A stretch of DNA of 64,000 nt from Paenarthrobacter ilicis (GTDB lineage Bacteria > Actinomycetota > Actinomycetes > Actinomycetales > Micrococcaceae). Shown here piece by piece: positions 45,435-52,553 of the stretch. Position numbers and translations under genes: made by a program. How positions within the stretch are numbered: the stretch's first letter is position 1; each line of letters starts with the position of its first letter. The notes beneath the pieces were generated by a model. That model was given only the letters and a program-made list of their open reading frames with translations. It was not told the DNA's origin and did not search any database. Where the stretch lies: positions 1,488,001-1,552,000 of the forward strand of contig NZ_JAFBCD010000001.1 of assembly GCF_016907545.1 (NCBI RefSeq). The letters run 5' to 3'.

Positions 45435-46361
45435 GTGGCTGCTGGTGGCGGTTCCAAAGCGATTGTGGCGGCCCTGGCCGCCAACCTGACCATTGCTGTC
45501 CTGAAATTCCTTGCGTTCTTCCTCACGGCGTCGTCATCCATGCTCGCCGAGGCCATCCACTCCGTGGCGGACTCAGGCAATCAGGTCCTGTTGCTGATCG
45601 GTGGCAAACGCTCCAAGCGCGCAGCAAGCCCTGAGCACCCTTTCGGGTACGGCCGGGAACGGTATATCTACGCCTTTATTGTTTCGATCGTTCTTTTCAG
45701 TGTGGGTGGCCTCTTCGCCCTCTATGAGGCGTACGAGAAATTCCATGATCCCCACGGCATTGAGGGGGATTTCTGGTGGGTGCCCCTGGCTGTCCTGGCG
45801 GGCGCGATCCTGGCTGAAGGGTTTTCTTTCCGGACGGCAATCATCGAATCGAACCACATCCGGGGCAAGCAGTCCTGGGTCAAGTTCGTCCGAAACGCCA
45901 AGCAGCCTGAGTTGCCCGTGATCCTCCTTGAGGACTTCGGAGCACTGCTTGGCCTGCTCTTTGCGCTCTTCGGCGTGGGCATGACCTTGGTGACCGGCAA
46001 TGGTGTGTGGGACGCCTTCGGCACTGCAATGATTGGCCTGCTGCTCGTGGCCATCGCGGTGGTCTTGGCGATGGAAACAAAGTCGCTGCTCCTGGGGGAG
46101 TCAGCAACCAAGGAAGATGTCCAGCGGATCACCGAGGCCATCCAGGCGGACGGCACCCACATCATCCACCTCAAGACCATGCACCTGGGCCCGGAAGAGT
46201 TGCTGGTAGCGGCAAAAATTTCCATGGGCGCCTCGGAAACGGGCCAGGAAATCGCGCAGGGAATTGACGACGCCGAGCAAAGGATCCGCGCGGCAGTCCC
46301 GATCGCGCGGGTCATCTACCTGGAGCCGGATATCGAACGCGCGCAGGCACCGACGCCCTGA
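45435..46361 (+). CDS. cation diffusion facilitator transporter
   Basis: A 308-residue membrane protein with about six helices (residues 8-200) and a cytoplasmic C-terminal domain (about 215-300). The metal-site motif is AEAIHSVADSGNQ, as in CDF family zinc/iron/manganese exporters. A second site includes LEDFGALLGL. The metal is not determinable by eye. The GTG start is preceded by GAGGTGA and lies 6 bases after the methyltransferase stop, so the genes are probably co-transcribed. Confidence 0.87.
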   Translation: MAAGGGSKAIVAALAANLTIAVLKFLAFFLTASSSMLAEAIHSVADSGNQVLLLIGGKRSKRAASPEHPFGYGRERYIYAFIVSIVLFSVGGLFALYEAYEKFHDPHGIEGDFWWVPLAVLAGAILAEGFSFRTAIIESNHIRGKQSWVKFVRNAKQPELPVILLEDFGALLGLLFALFGVGMTLVTGNGVWDAFGTAMIGLLLVAIAVVLAMETKSLLLGESATKEDVQRITEAIQADGTHIIHLKTMHLGPEELLVAAKISMGASETGQEIAQGIDDAEQRIRAAVPIARVIYLEPDIERAQAPTP

Positions 46362-46389
46362 TTTCCCCCGGCTTAACTCCCGGCAGGCC

Positions 46390-47598
46390 CTAACGGACCA
46401 AGGGCCTCTTGCGTTCCAGGAGGCCGCTGATAAGCGCAACGCCCAGGCCCAGGATAGCCAGGACCGCGCCCACCAGTGCGGGAGCAACGTAACCCCATCC
46501 CCAGGCGATTACTGTGCCGCCGAGGAAGGCGCCCAGGGCGTTGGCGATATTGAGCGCTGAGTGATTCAGGGACGAGGCAAGTGATGCGGCGCCCGGGGCG
46601 GCATCCAGAAGCCTGGTTTGCAGGGCGGGCGTGAGCATGGAACCCACTCCGCCCACAACGAACGCCATGATGAACGCAGCCCACGCCCAGTGCACGGCGA
46701 TGGCGTAAACCACCAAGGCCACAGCAATGCCGGGCATCACCCAGTAGATGGTGCCCATCACGGACTTGTCGGCTATGCGGCCACCGATGATGTTGCCGGC
46801 CACCATGCCAAGGCCATACAGCGCCACAACGGCCGGTATGAGGTTCTCGGAAATCCCGGCCACGGAGGTCATGGTGTGGGCGATATACGTGTAGACGGCA
46901 AAGAAGCCACCGAAACCGATGATTCCGATCAGCAATGCGAGCCACACCTGGAGCCGTTTCAGTGCTCCGAGTTCCCGCCGGATGCTGGCATCCGGGTGGG
47001 CAGCTTCAAAGGGAACGAACTTCCAGATCATCGCCACTGTCACCAGGCCAATGGAGCCAACAATGATGAACAGGAGCCTCCACCCGAAGGTTTGCCCCAC
47101 CCAGGTTGCAACGGGCACACCGATCACATTGGAGACGGTGAGGCCGGCCATGACCATGGAGATGGCCCACCCGCGCTTGGTGGGGGCCACCAGCCCTGCG
47201 GCAATAACAGCAGCGACGCCGAAGAACGCACCATGGGGGAGGCCTGAAGCGAAGCGGGACACCAGCATCAGGCCGTAATCCGGAGCGAAGAAAGACGTGA
47301 GGTTGGCCAGGGACAGGAAAAGCATGAGTCCCAGGGCCAGGTGCTTCTTGGGCAGCTTGGCGCCGAAAGCTGCGAACAGGGGAGCGCCTATGACGACGCC
47401 CAAGGCGTAGGCCGAAATGAGGTTGCCTGCCTCAGGGGTACTGATGCCCAGGCCCTGTTCCACTTCCTTGAGCAGTCCCATCATGGCGAATTCCGTGGTG
47501 CCGATGGCAAAGCCACCCATGGCCAGCGCCAGGATAGCCAGGCCAAGGTGACGTTTGGCCGACTTCGCCGTGGCGGGTTGGGACATGGTGGTAGTCAT
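46390..47598 (-). CDS. MFS efflux transporter, AraJ/Cmx-like (DHA1)
   Basis: A 402-residue protein with twelve hydrophobic helices. The GTTEFAMMGLLKEV opening and GAPLFAAFGAKLPKKHL motif-A loop are typical of sugar-efflux/chloramphenicol-type DHA1 exporters. Helix 5 contains the SNVIGVPVATWVG antiporter motif. Substrate unknown. Two in-frame ATGs (47598, 47583) are possible. Convergent with the cation exporter, divergent from the Nudix gene. Confidence 0.86.
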   Translation of the reverse strand: MTTTMSQPATAKSAKRHLGLAILALAMGGFAIGTTEFAMMGLLKEVEQGLGISTPEAGNLISAYALGVVIGAPLFAAFGAKLPKKHLALGLMLFLSLANLTSFFAPDYGLMLVSRFASGLPHGAFFGVAAVIAAGLVAPTKRGWAISMVMAGLTVSNVIGVPVATWVGQTFGWRLLFIIVGSIGLVTVAMIWKFVPFEAAHPDASIRRELGALKRLQVWLALLIGIIGFGGFFAVYTYIAHTMTSVAGISENLIPAVVALYGLGMVAGNIIGGRIADKSVMGTIYWVMPGIAVALVVYAIAVHWAWAAFIMAFVVGGVGSMLTPALQTRLLDAAPGAASLASSLNHSALNIANALGAFLGGTVIAWGWGYVAPALVGAVLAILGLGVALISGLLERKRPLVR

Positions 47599-47721
47599 AA
47601 GCCTGCTTCGTGAGGGGTTCCGGGGGGGCCCGGGAAGAGTCGAGAAAATCCGATAACAAGCTTAGTCCCCGGTTGGGTCCCCTGGCATGGCTTTGTGACC
47701 ATGCCCATGCCTGATCCGCAA

Positions 47722-47733
47722 TACACTGGCGGG
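47722..47733 (+). promoter_or_regulatory. Nudix gene promoter -10 box, leaderless arrangement
   Basis: TACACT at 47722-47727 is 6 bases before GTG 47734. This points to GTG 47734 rather than the in-frame upstream ATG at 47695. Confidence 0.55.
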
Positions 47734-48174
47734 GTGACTGCACTGATCAACGTCGTGGGCGCCGCCGTCGTCGACTCCTTGGAAGCCCCCGCACGCCTTC
47801 TCGCCGCGAGGCGCTCAGCGCCCCCGCAGTTGGCTGGAATGTGGGAATTTCCCGGAGGGAAGGTTGAAGCCGGGGAGGCCGCGGAATCAGCGCTGCACCG
47901 TGAGCTCGCCGAGGAGTTGGGAATCGGTGTTGTCCTTGGCGCGGAACTTGAATCAGGCAACCCCACGGGATGGACGCTCAACGATCGCGCTTCCATGAGG
48001 GTGTGGTTCGCTGAAGTTTTGTCCGGAGATCCGGCGCCGTTGGAAGACCACGATGAGCTGCGTTGGGTGTCGCTGGAGGACGCGGACGAGGTCTTTGGCC
48101 TTCGGTGGATCCCCGCGGACTTGCCCATTGTCCGGGCGCTGCTGGCCCATGTGGGCGTTCTTGCCCACGAGTGA
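47734..48174 (+). CDS. MutT-type Nudix hydrolase
   Basis: A 146-residue pyrophosphohydrolase with the full Nudix box beginning GKVEAGEAAESALHRELAEE and ending LGI. The compact length, the WEFPGGK stretch and the start VTALINVVGAAVV resemble MutT-like 8-oxo-dGTP hydrolases that sanitise the nucleotide pool. The substrate is inferred. The start GTG is chosen from the -10 box 6 bases upstream. Convergent with the radical SAM gene. Confidence 0.88.
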   Translation: MTALINVVGAAVVDSLEAPARLLAARRSAPPQLAGMWEFPGGKVEAGEAAESALHRELAEELGIGVVLGAELESGNPTGWTLNDRASMRVWFAEVLSGDPAPLEDHDELRWVSLEDADEVFGLRWIPADLPIVRALLAHVGVLAHE

Positions 48175-48179
48175 TTGAG

Positions 48180-48197
48180 CGCTCTTCTAGAAGAGCG
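48180..48197. terminator. 18-base perfect palindrome between convergent genes
   Basis: CGCTCTTC-TA-GAAGAGCG overlaps the stop codon of the radical SAM gene and is followed by TTTCC on the plus strand. It is probably a short bidirectional terminator hairpin, with a weak U-run. Confidence 0.5.
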
Positions 48198-49296
48198 TTT
48201 CCTGGCCCGGGGCCGGAGTCGGGCCCGCCACCGCAGGGGAGGACGCCTGGGCCGAGGCGCCGTGACGTGGGGCATTGCGGTGGCTGAAACCCGAGGTGCC
48301 GGAAAAACCGTACTTTGCTTTGAAATGGTTCACCCGGCCGGACAGCCAGATGCCGTACTCCTTGGACGCGTAGGAGCCCTTCCCGTAAAGGCGGCGGTAC
48401 TTTCCCACCAGTTCGGGATGTTCGGCAGCCAGCCAGGTCATAAACCACTCCCTGGTTCCTGGTTTGAGATAGAGCGCACCCGCGCTGATACCCGTGGCAC
48501 CAGCCTGGGCCAGCTCAGCAAACAGGGAGTCCAATGCCTCGTCCGAGTCGGTCAGCCACGGCAGGATGGGCATTGCCATGACGCCGCACCCCAGACCGGC
48601 GTCCCGAAGACGGGAAATAAGCTTCAGGCGCGCCCTGGGCGAGGGTGTGCCCGGTTCTATCAACTGCGCGAGATCTTCGTTGGTCATGGCCAAAGAAATT
48701 CCAAGGTCCACGGAAACCTGCGCAGCGGCATGCTTCAGCAGAGGAATGTCCCGCCCCAGCAGCGTCCCTTTGGTAAGGATGGAGAAAGGCGTTCCGGAAT
48801 CGGCCAGTGCCTCAATGATTCCGGGCATCAGCGAGTAGCGGCCTTCCGCGCGTTGGTAAGGGTCCGTGTTGGTACCCAGTGCCACTTGGGCCCGGGTCCA
48901 CGAAGGTTTGGCCAGTTCCTTGCGCAGGACATCGGCCGCGTTGATCTTTACCACCACTTGGGAATCGAAGTCCCTGCCGGCATCGAAGTCCAGATACGTG
49001 TGGCTCTTACGGGCAAAACAGTAAACACAAGCATGGCTGCATCCCCGGTAAGGGTTCACGGTCCATTCGAAGGGCATGGCAGACCCCGCAGGCACCTTGT
49101 TGAGCACTGACTTGGCGGTGACCTCATGGAAGGTGACTCCGGAGAACTCAGGAGTTGAAATGGAACGCACAAGCCCGGCCAGGGGCAACAGAGCATCCGC
49201 GGCCGGGGCAGGGCCTGGAGCTCCGCTGCCGTTGGTCCCGGCCTCCGGTCCGCGCTTGGGCGAAAGTGCTTGTGCGTCCCATCTCATGGACTCCAT
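48187..49296 (-). CDS. Rv2578c-family radical SAM protein (spore photoproduct lyase-like)
   Basis: A 369-residue radical SAM enzyme with the motif SHACVYCFARKSH (C-x2-C at the end of a CxxxCxxC-type site; NPYRGCSHACVYC gives Cys-x3-Cys-x2-Cys). It also shows ALGTNTDPYQRAEG and SILTKGTLLGRDIPLL, features of the Rv2578c/SPL-related group. The C-terminal tail is Pro/Ala-rich and ends GQETLF. ATG 49296 or 49287 are the possible starts. A LexA box lies immediately upstream, so it is likely damage-induced. Whether it repairs DNA lesions is unproven. Confidence 0.85.
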   Translation of the reverse strand: MESMRWDAQALSPKRGPEAGTNGSGAPGPAPAADALLPLAGLVRSISTPEFSGVTFHEVTAKSVLNKVPAGSAMPFEWTVNPYRGCSHACVYCFARKSHTYLDFDAGRDFDSQVVVKINAADVLRKELAKPSWTRAQVALGTNTDPYQRAEGRYSLMPGIIEALADSGTPFSILTKGTLLGRDIPLLKHAAAQVSVDLGISLAMTNEDLAQLIEPGTPSPRARLKLISRLRDAGLGCGVMAMPILPWLTDSDEALDSLFAELAQAGATGISAGALYLKPGTREWFMTWLAAEHPELVGKYRRLYGKGSYASKEYGIWLSGRVNHFKAKYGFSGTSGFSHRNAPRHGASAQASSPAVAGPTPAPGQETLF

Positions 49297-49297
49297 T

Positions 49298-49311
49298 CGA
49301 ATATATGTTCG
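49298..49311 (-). promoter_or_regulatory. LexA box upstream of the radical SAM gene
   Basis: CGAATATATGTTCG is identical, base for base, to the box of the DUF222 fragment (15354-15367). A minus-strand TTGACA lies just upstream and the box overlaps a TATATT (-10-like) sequence. LexA binding here would cover the promoter. Confidence 0.72.
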
Positions 49312-49330
49312 AATTTTTGTCAAGATCCCA

Positions 49331-49960
49331 TCAGGACAGTTCCCACACCACCACAACGCTGGCAGCTACCGACGACTCACCGGCTTCCACCGGAAGTGAC
49401 TCGGTGGCCATGGAGGCCCTGACCATCCCGCCCAACGGAACCGGTGAGGAATGCGCCGGTTGTTGCGATATGGAGACCACGGTGCCCAGCGTCGAGGCGG
49501 CCAGTGCCGCATACTTTTCCGCACGTGCAACGGCGTCCTCCCAGGCTGCCTCCTGTGCTCGCAGGACAACACGGGAGGGATCGGCAAAACCCTGCTCAAT
49601 CCCATTGATCCTGATGTCATCCCCGCCTGCAGCCACGGCAGCGGAGATGACGGCGGGAGCGTCAGCCTGCCTGCGGACGGCAACGTGGAGGGTTGAGGTG
49701 GCAATATAGGCCGACACCCGTTGTCCTTGGCCTTCCACCCAGAGCAGATCGGCCCTGAGGTTGAGGCCGCTGGTCCGCAGATCGCTGTCGCTGACTCCCG
49801 CAGCACGGACTGCTGCGGCGACGGCGGCAGCTGCTGTGCCGGCGTCGGCGTATGCTTCTGCTGCCGTGTCACGCCGGGTCTCCACTCCCAACGTCAGGGT
49901 GACCAGATCGGGGGCAGCGCTTGCGCTGGCCGTACCAGTGACGGTGATGGTCCGGTTCAT
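49331..49960 (-). CDS. SIMPL (DUF541) domain protein
   Basis: A 209-residue protein of the SIMPL/DUF541 family, shown by ITVTGTASASAAPDLVTLTLG, DLRTSGLNLRADLLW and the C-terminal PVEAGESSVAASVVVVWEL (given in short pieces: TVTGTASASAAPDLV, DLRTSGLNL, EAGESSVAASVVV). Members are periplasmic or cytosolic; no signal peptide is evident here. ATG 49960 has GAGG upstream. ATG 49972 overlaps the stop of the preceding HExxH gene (ATGA) and is a coupled alternative. Function poorly known. Confidence 0.83.
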   Translation of the reverse strand: MNRTITVTGTASASAAPDLVTLTLGVETRRDTAAEAYADAGTAAAAVAAAVRAAGVSDSDLRTSGLNLRADLLWVEGQGQRVSAYIATSTLHVAVRRQADAPAVISAAVAAGGDDIRINGIEQGFADPSRVVLRAQEAAWEDAVARAEKYAALAASTLGTVVSISQQPAHSSPVPLGGMVRASMATESLPVEAGESSVAASVVVVWELS

Positions 49961-49968
49961 GTCAGGCC

Positions 49969-50409
49969 TCATTCTGTAGGTTGGGCGGCGGAGCCGGGGG
50001 GGCGGTGTGCAGGGCTGGGGTAACCGCCGGCTGAGAGGCCGGCCTGGCGTTCAAAGAAGTTCGATGTTCCCGGATTGCCGCTTCGGAAAGTCGACCACAG
50101 GGCGGCCAGCCCATAGAGAGCCAGAAATGGCAGGCCAAGGCAGTAGGCGTACTGGGTGCTGTGCCGTTCCTCGTGGCCCAACAGGACGGCGCTGGTTCCG
50201 GCCACCTCATGCGGCGCCCTGTAAATGACCACATTGCCAACGGTGAAAGCGCCTGCGTCCGGGAATCTCCAGCGGTACCCCGCGGCGATCAGCAACCCGC
50301 GGGGACCCTTGGACACCGTGGTCCGCGCAGCCGCCGCCACTGCCAAACCCAGCGGCGTGGACAGATTCACGATGTTGATGATCTGCCGCAAGCGCTGGAG
50401 GGGAGTCAT
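49969..50409 (-). CDS. small HExxH-motif membrane-associated protein
   Basis: A 146-residue protein of unknown function. It contains LLGHEERHSTQYAY, which fits the HExxH zinc-protease signature. After a hydrophobic stretch (about 95-112) comes NFFERQAGL, where a Glu could be the third metal ligand. The N terminus (IVNLSTPLGLAVAAAARTTV) is hydrophobic and the C terminus Pro-rich. It may be a minimal metallopeptidase or a relic fold. Probably co-transcribed with the SIMPL gene. A TAGGGT box (50427-50422) lies 12 bases before the ATG. Confidence 0.7.
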   Translation of the reverse strand: MTPLQRLRQIINIVNLSTPLGLAVAAAARTTVSKGPRGLLIAAGYRWRFPDAGAFTVGNVVIYRAPHEVAGTSAVLLGHEERHSTQYAYCLGLPFLALYGLAALWSTFRSGNPGTSNFFERQAGLSAGGYPSPAHRPPGSAAQPTE

Positions 50410-50523
50410 GTGGCCATGCTAACCCTACTGCCGGAGGCCCAGGGCAGGTTGCGGGGTACGCTGTTCGGGCACACGGTCCCGGCGCTCCGGCGGGACCGGA
50501 ATCTCAATGGGGGAAGAAGACGA

Positions 50524-51369
50524 ATGAAAGCGAAACGCCTGATGGGCACCGTGGGTGTCCTGTTGGCCATCATGATCGCGCTGACGGGCTGCGTGAAGCT
50601 CAATATGTCAGTGAAGGTCAATAATGAAAAAAGCGTCGACTACGAGGTTGTTTACGCGATCCAGAAGTCAGTATTGGGCGATAAGTCCTTTGACGAGTTC
50701 ATGGAATCCAACGGCAGCGGCAGCCAGCAAATGGACGTCCCGGAGGGCGCAACCGTTGTTGACTACGAAGACGAGAAGTACAAGGGCAAGCGCATCACTG
50801 CTGCCAACCTTGATCCGGCCAAGCTGGCGGAGTCATCCAGTTCCGAGAATCCCTTCTCGCTGAAGAAGGAGGGCGATTTCTACGTCCTGTCCATGGGCGG
50901 CGTGACGGGAGCGGACAGCGGTGATCCCCAGGCGTCCAGCATGGCCAAGTCCATGTTCGACGAAGCCTCCGTCACCTTTACGTTCCCCGGCAAGGTGGTG
51001 GAAGCCAACGGCGCCAAGGTTGATGGCAACACGGCTACGTTCGACATGCTGTCCATCAAGGAAACCACTGTCATGGCCAAAGCAGAGGCCAATGCCGGAA
51101 TTCCGCAGTGGATCATCTGGGCCCTGGTGGCCCTGGTGGTTGTGGCCGCGGCTCTCGTCCTCTTCCTCGTCCTGCTCAGGAGGAAGAAGGCTGCAGCCCC
51201 TGCAGTTGCAGGCGACGGGTCCCTCGCGCCGCAGGGTTATGGCCCCGATCAGGCGGGCGATGTTCCGCCGGCCCAGCAGGGGTTCACGCCGCCGGCGCAG
51301 CCGGGTGGGACGCAGCCAGGTCCGAAGGGCGACGACGGTCAGGACCGCAGCAACCCGCCCGTGGGTTAA
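50524..51369 (+). CDS. LppM-like lipoprotein with C-terminal membrane anchor
   Basis: A 281-residue exported protein. The N terminus is a lipoprotein signal with lipobox LTGC (lipidated Cys at residue 22). The following domain (about 23-190; VKLNMSVKVNNEKSVDYEVV) resembles mycobacterial LppM. A transmembrane helix (about 196-220) ends in RRKK, then a Pro/Gly/Gln-rich tail. ATG 50524 is preceded by GGGGGAAG; upstream in-frame sequence is not a signal peptide. LppM in mycobacteria affects phagosome blocking; a role here is unknown. Confidence 0.82.
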   Translation: MKAKRLMGTVGVLLAIMIALTGCVKLNMSVKVNNEKSVDYEVVYAIQKSVLGDKSFDEFMESNGSGSQQMDVPEGATVVDYEDEKYKGKRITAANLDPAKLAESSSSENPFSLKKEGDFYVLSMGGVTGADSGDPQASSMAKSMFDEASVTFTFPGKVVEANGAKVDGNTATFDMLSIKETTVMAKAEANAGIPQWIIWALVALVVVAAALVLFLVLLRRKKAAAPAVAGDGSLAPQGYGPDQAGDVPPAQQGFTPPAQPGGTQPGPKGDDGQDRSNPPVG

Positions 51370-51390
51370 GAGCGGCTTGTGAGCTTCAAC

Positions 51391-51442
51391 TAGACTGAGG
51401 AGTAGTGCCCGCCGTTCGCGGTGGGTGCTACTCCTTTGTTTT
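51391..51442 (+). terminator. hairpin between LppM-like gene and pheS (terminator or pheST leader)
   Basis: GGAGTAG (51399-51405) pairs with CTACTCC (51428-51434), with an inner CCCGCCG-TTCG-CGGTGGG stem, followed by TTTGTTTT. A TAGACT -10-like box (51391-51396) sits directly in front. The hairpin could end lppM-like transcription or act as an attenuator at the very start of a pheST transcript. Confidence 0.65.
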
Positions 51443-51489
51443 GCAGCCTGCCCCGCCGGCCGCTCCCAACTCGTAGCTAAGAACAGTAG

Positions 51490-52551
51490 ATGACTGACAC
51501 TTTGCCAGGCGCCGACATCCCGAATCCGCTGGATGAAGCCGCCATAAATTCTGCCGTCGAGGACGCTGTTGCCGCGATCGCGGCCGCTTCCTCCCTCGAA
51601 GAACTCAAGGCCGTGCGCCTCGCCCACACGGGCGAGAAGTCGCCGTTAAGCCTCGCAAACCGTGAAATAGGTGGGCTGGCCAAAGAGCACAAAGCGGCCG
51701 CCGGCAAGCTCATGGGTTCCTCGCGTGGGCGGGTCAACCAGGCGCTCGCAGCACGGACGGTGGTTCTTGAGGCCGAAAACGATGCCCGGATTCTGTTGGA
51801 AGAAACCGTGGATGTCACCGCCGCACCGCGTCGCCGCCGTGCAGGTGCGCGCCACCCGCTGTCCACGCTGCAGGACCGTGTCTCGGACATTTTCGTTGGC
51901 ATGGGCTGGGAAATTGCCGAGGGCCCGGAAGTGGAATCGGAATGGTTCAACTTCGATGCACTGAACTTCAAGCCTGACCACCCGGCCCGCGAAATGCAGG
52001 ACACCTTCTTCGTGGAGCCCCCCGAAGCGCACCTGCTCATGCGCACCCACACCTCACCGGTCCAGGTGCGCTCCATGCTGGAGCGGGAAGTTCCCATCTA
52101 TGTGCTGTGCCCGGGCAAGGTGTTCCGTACCGATGAACTGGACGCCACGCACACTCCTGTCTTCCACCAGTTCGAGGGCCTTGCGATCGACAAGAACCTC
52201 AGCATGGCCGATCTCCGCGGCACCCTGGAGCATTTCGCACGGCAAATGTTTGGCGATGAGGCCTCCATCCGCCTGCGCCCCAACTACTTCCCGTTCACGG
52301 AACCCTCAGCGGAACTGGACATCTGGCACCCGGGTGCCAAGGGCGGGCCGCGTTGGATCGAATGGGGCGGCTGCGGCATGGTCAACCCCAACGTTCTGCG
52401 GGCTGCCGGGATCGACCCGGACGTCTATTCAGGTTTTGCCTTCGGAATGGGCATTGAGCGTACGCTCATGTTCCGCAACGAGGTCGGCGATATGCGCGAC
52501 ATGATCGAAGGCGATGTACGTTTCAGCGAGCACTTCGGGATGGAGATCTAA
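51490..52551 (+). CDS. pheS: phenylalanine-tRNA ligase alpha subunit
   Basis: Catalytic alpha chain of the (alpha-beta)2 synthetase. The 353 residues start with a coiled-coil arm (about 1-95; LAHTGEKSPLSLANREIGGL). The class II core has motif 2 VFRTDELDATHTPVFHQFEGL and motif 3 AFGMGIERTLM. Length is typical. pheT begins 2 bases after the stop, and both subunits are translated from one message. Confidence 0.97.
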   Translation: MTDTLPGADIPNPLDEAAINSAVEDAVAAIAAASSLEELKAVRLAHTGEKSPLSLANREIGGLAKEHKAAAGKLMGSSRGRVNQALAARTVVLEAENDARILLEETVDVTAAPRRRRAGARHPLSTLQDRVSDIFVGMGWEIAEGPEVESEWFNFDALNFKPDHPAREMQDTFFVEPPEAHLLMRTHTSPVQVRSMLEREVPIYVLCPGKVFRTDELDATHTPVFHQFEGLAIDKNLSMADLRGTLEHFARQMFGDEASIRLRPNYFPFTEPSAELDIWHPGAKGGPRWIEWGGCGMVNPNVLRAAGIDPDVYSGFAFGMGIERTLMFRNEVGDMRDMIEGDVRFSEHFGMEI

Positions 52552-52553
52552 CA

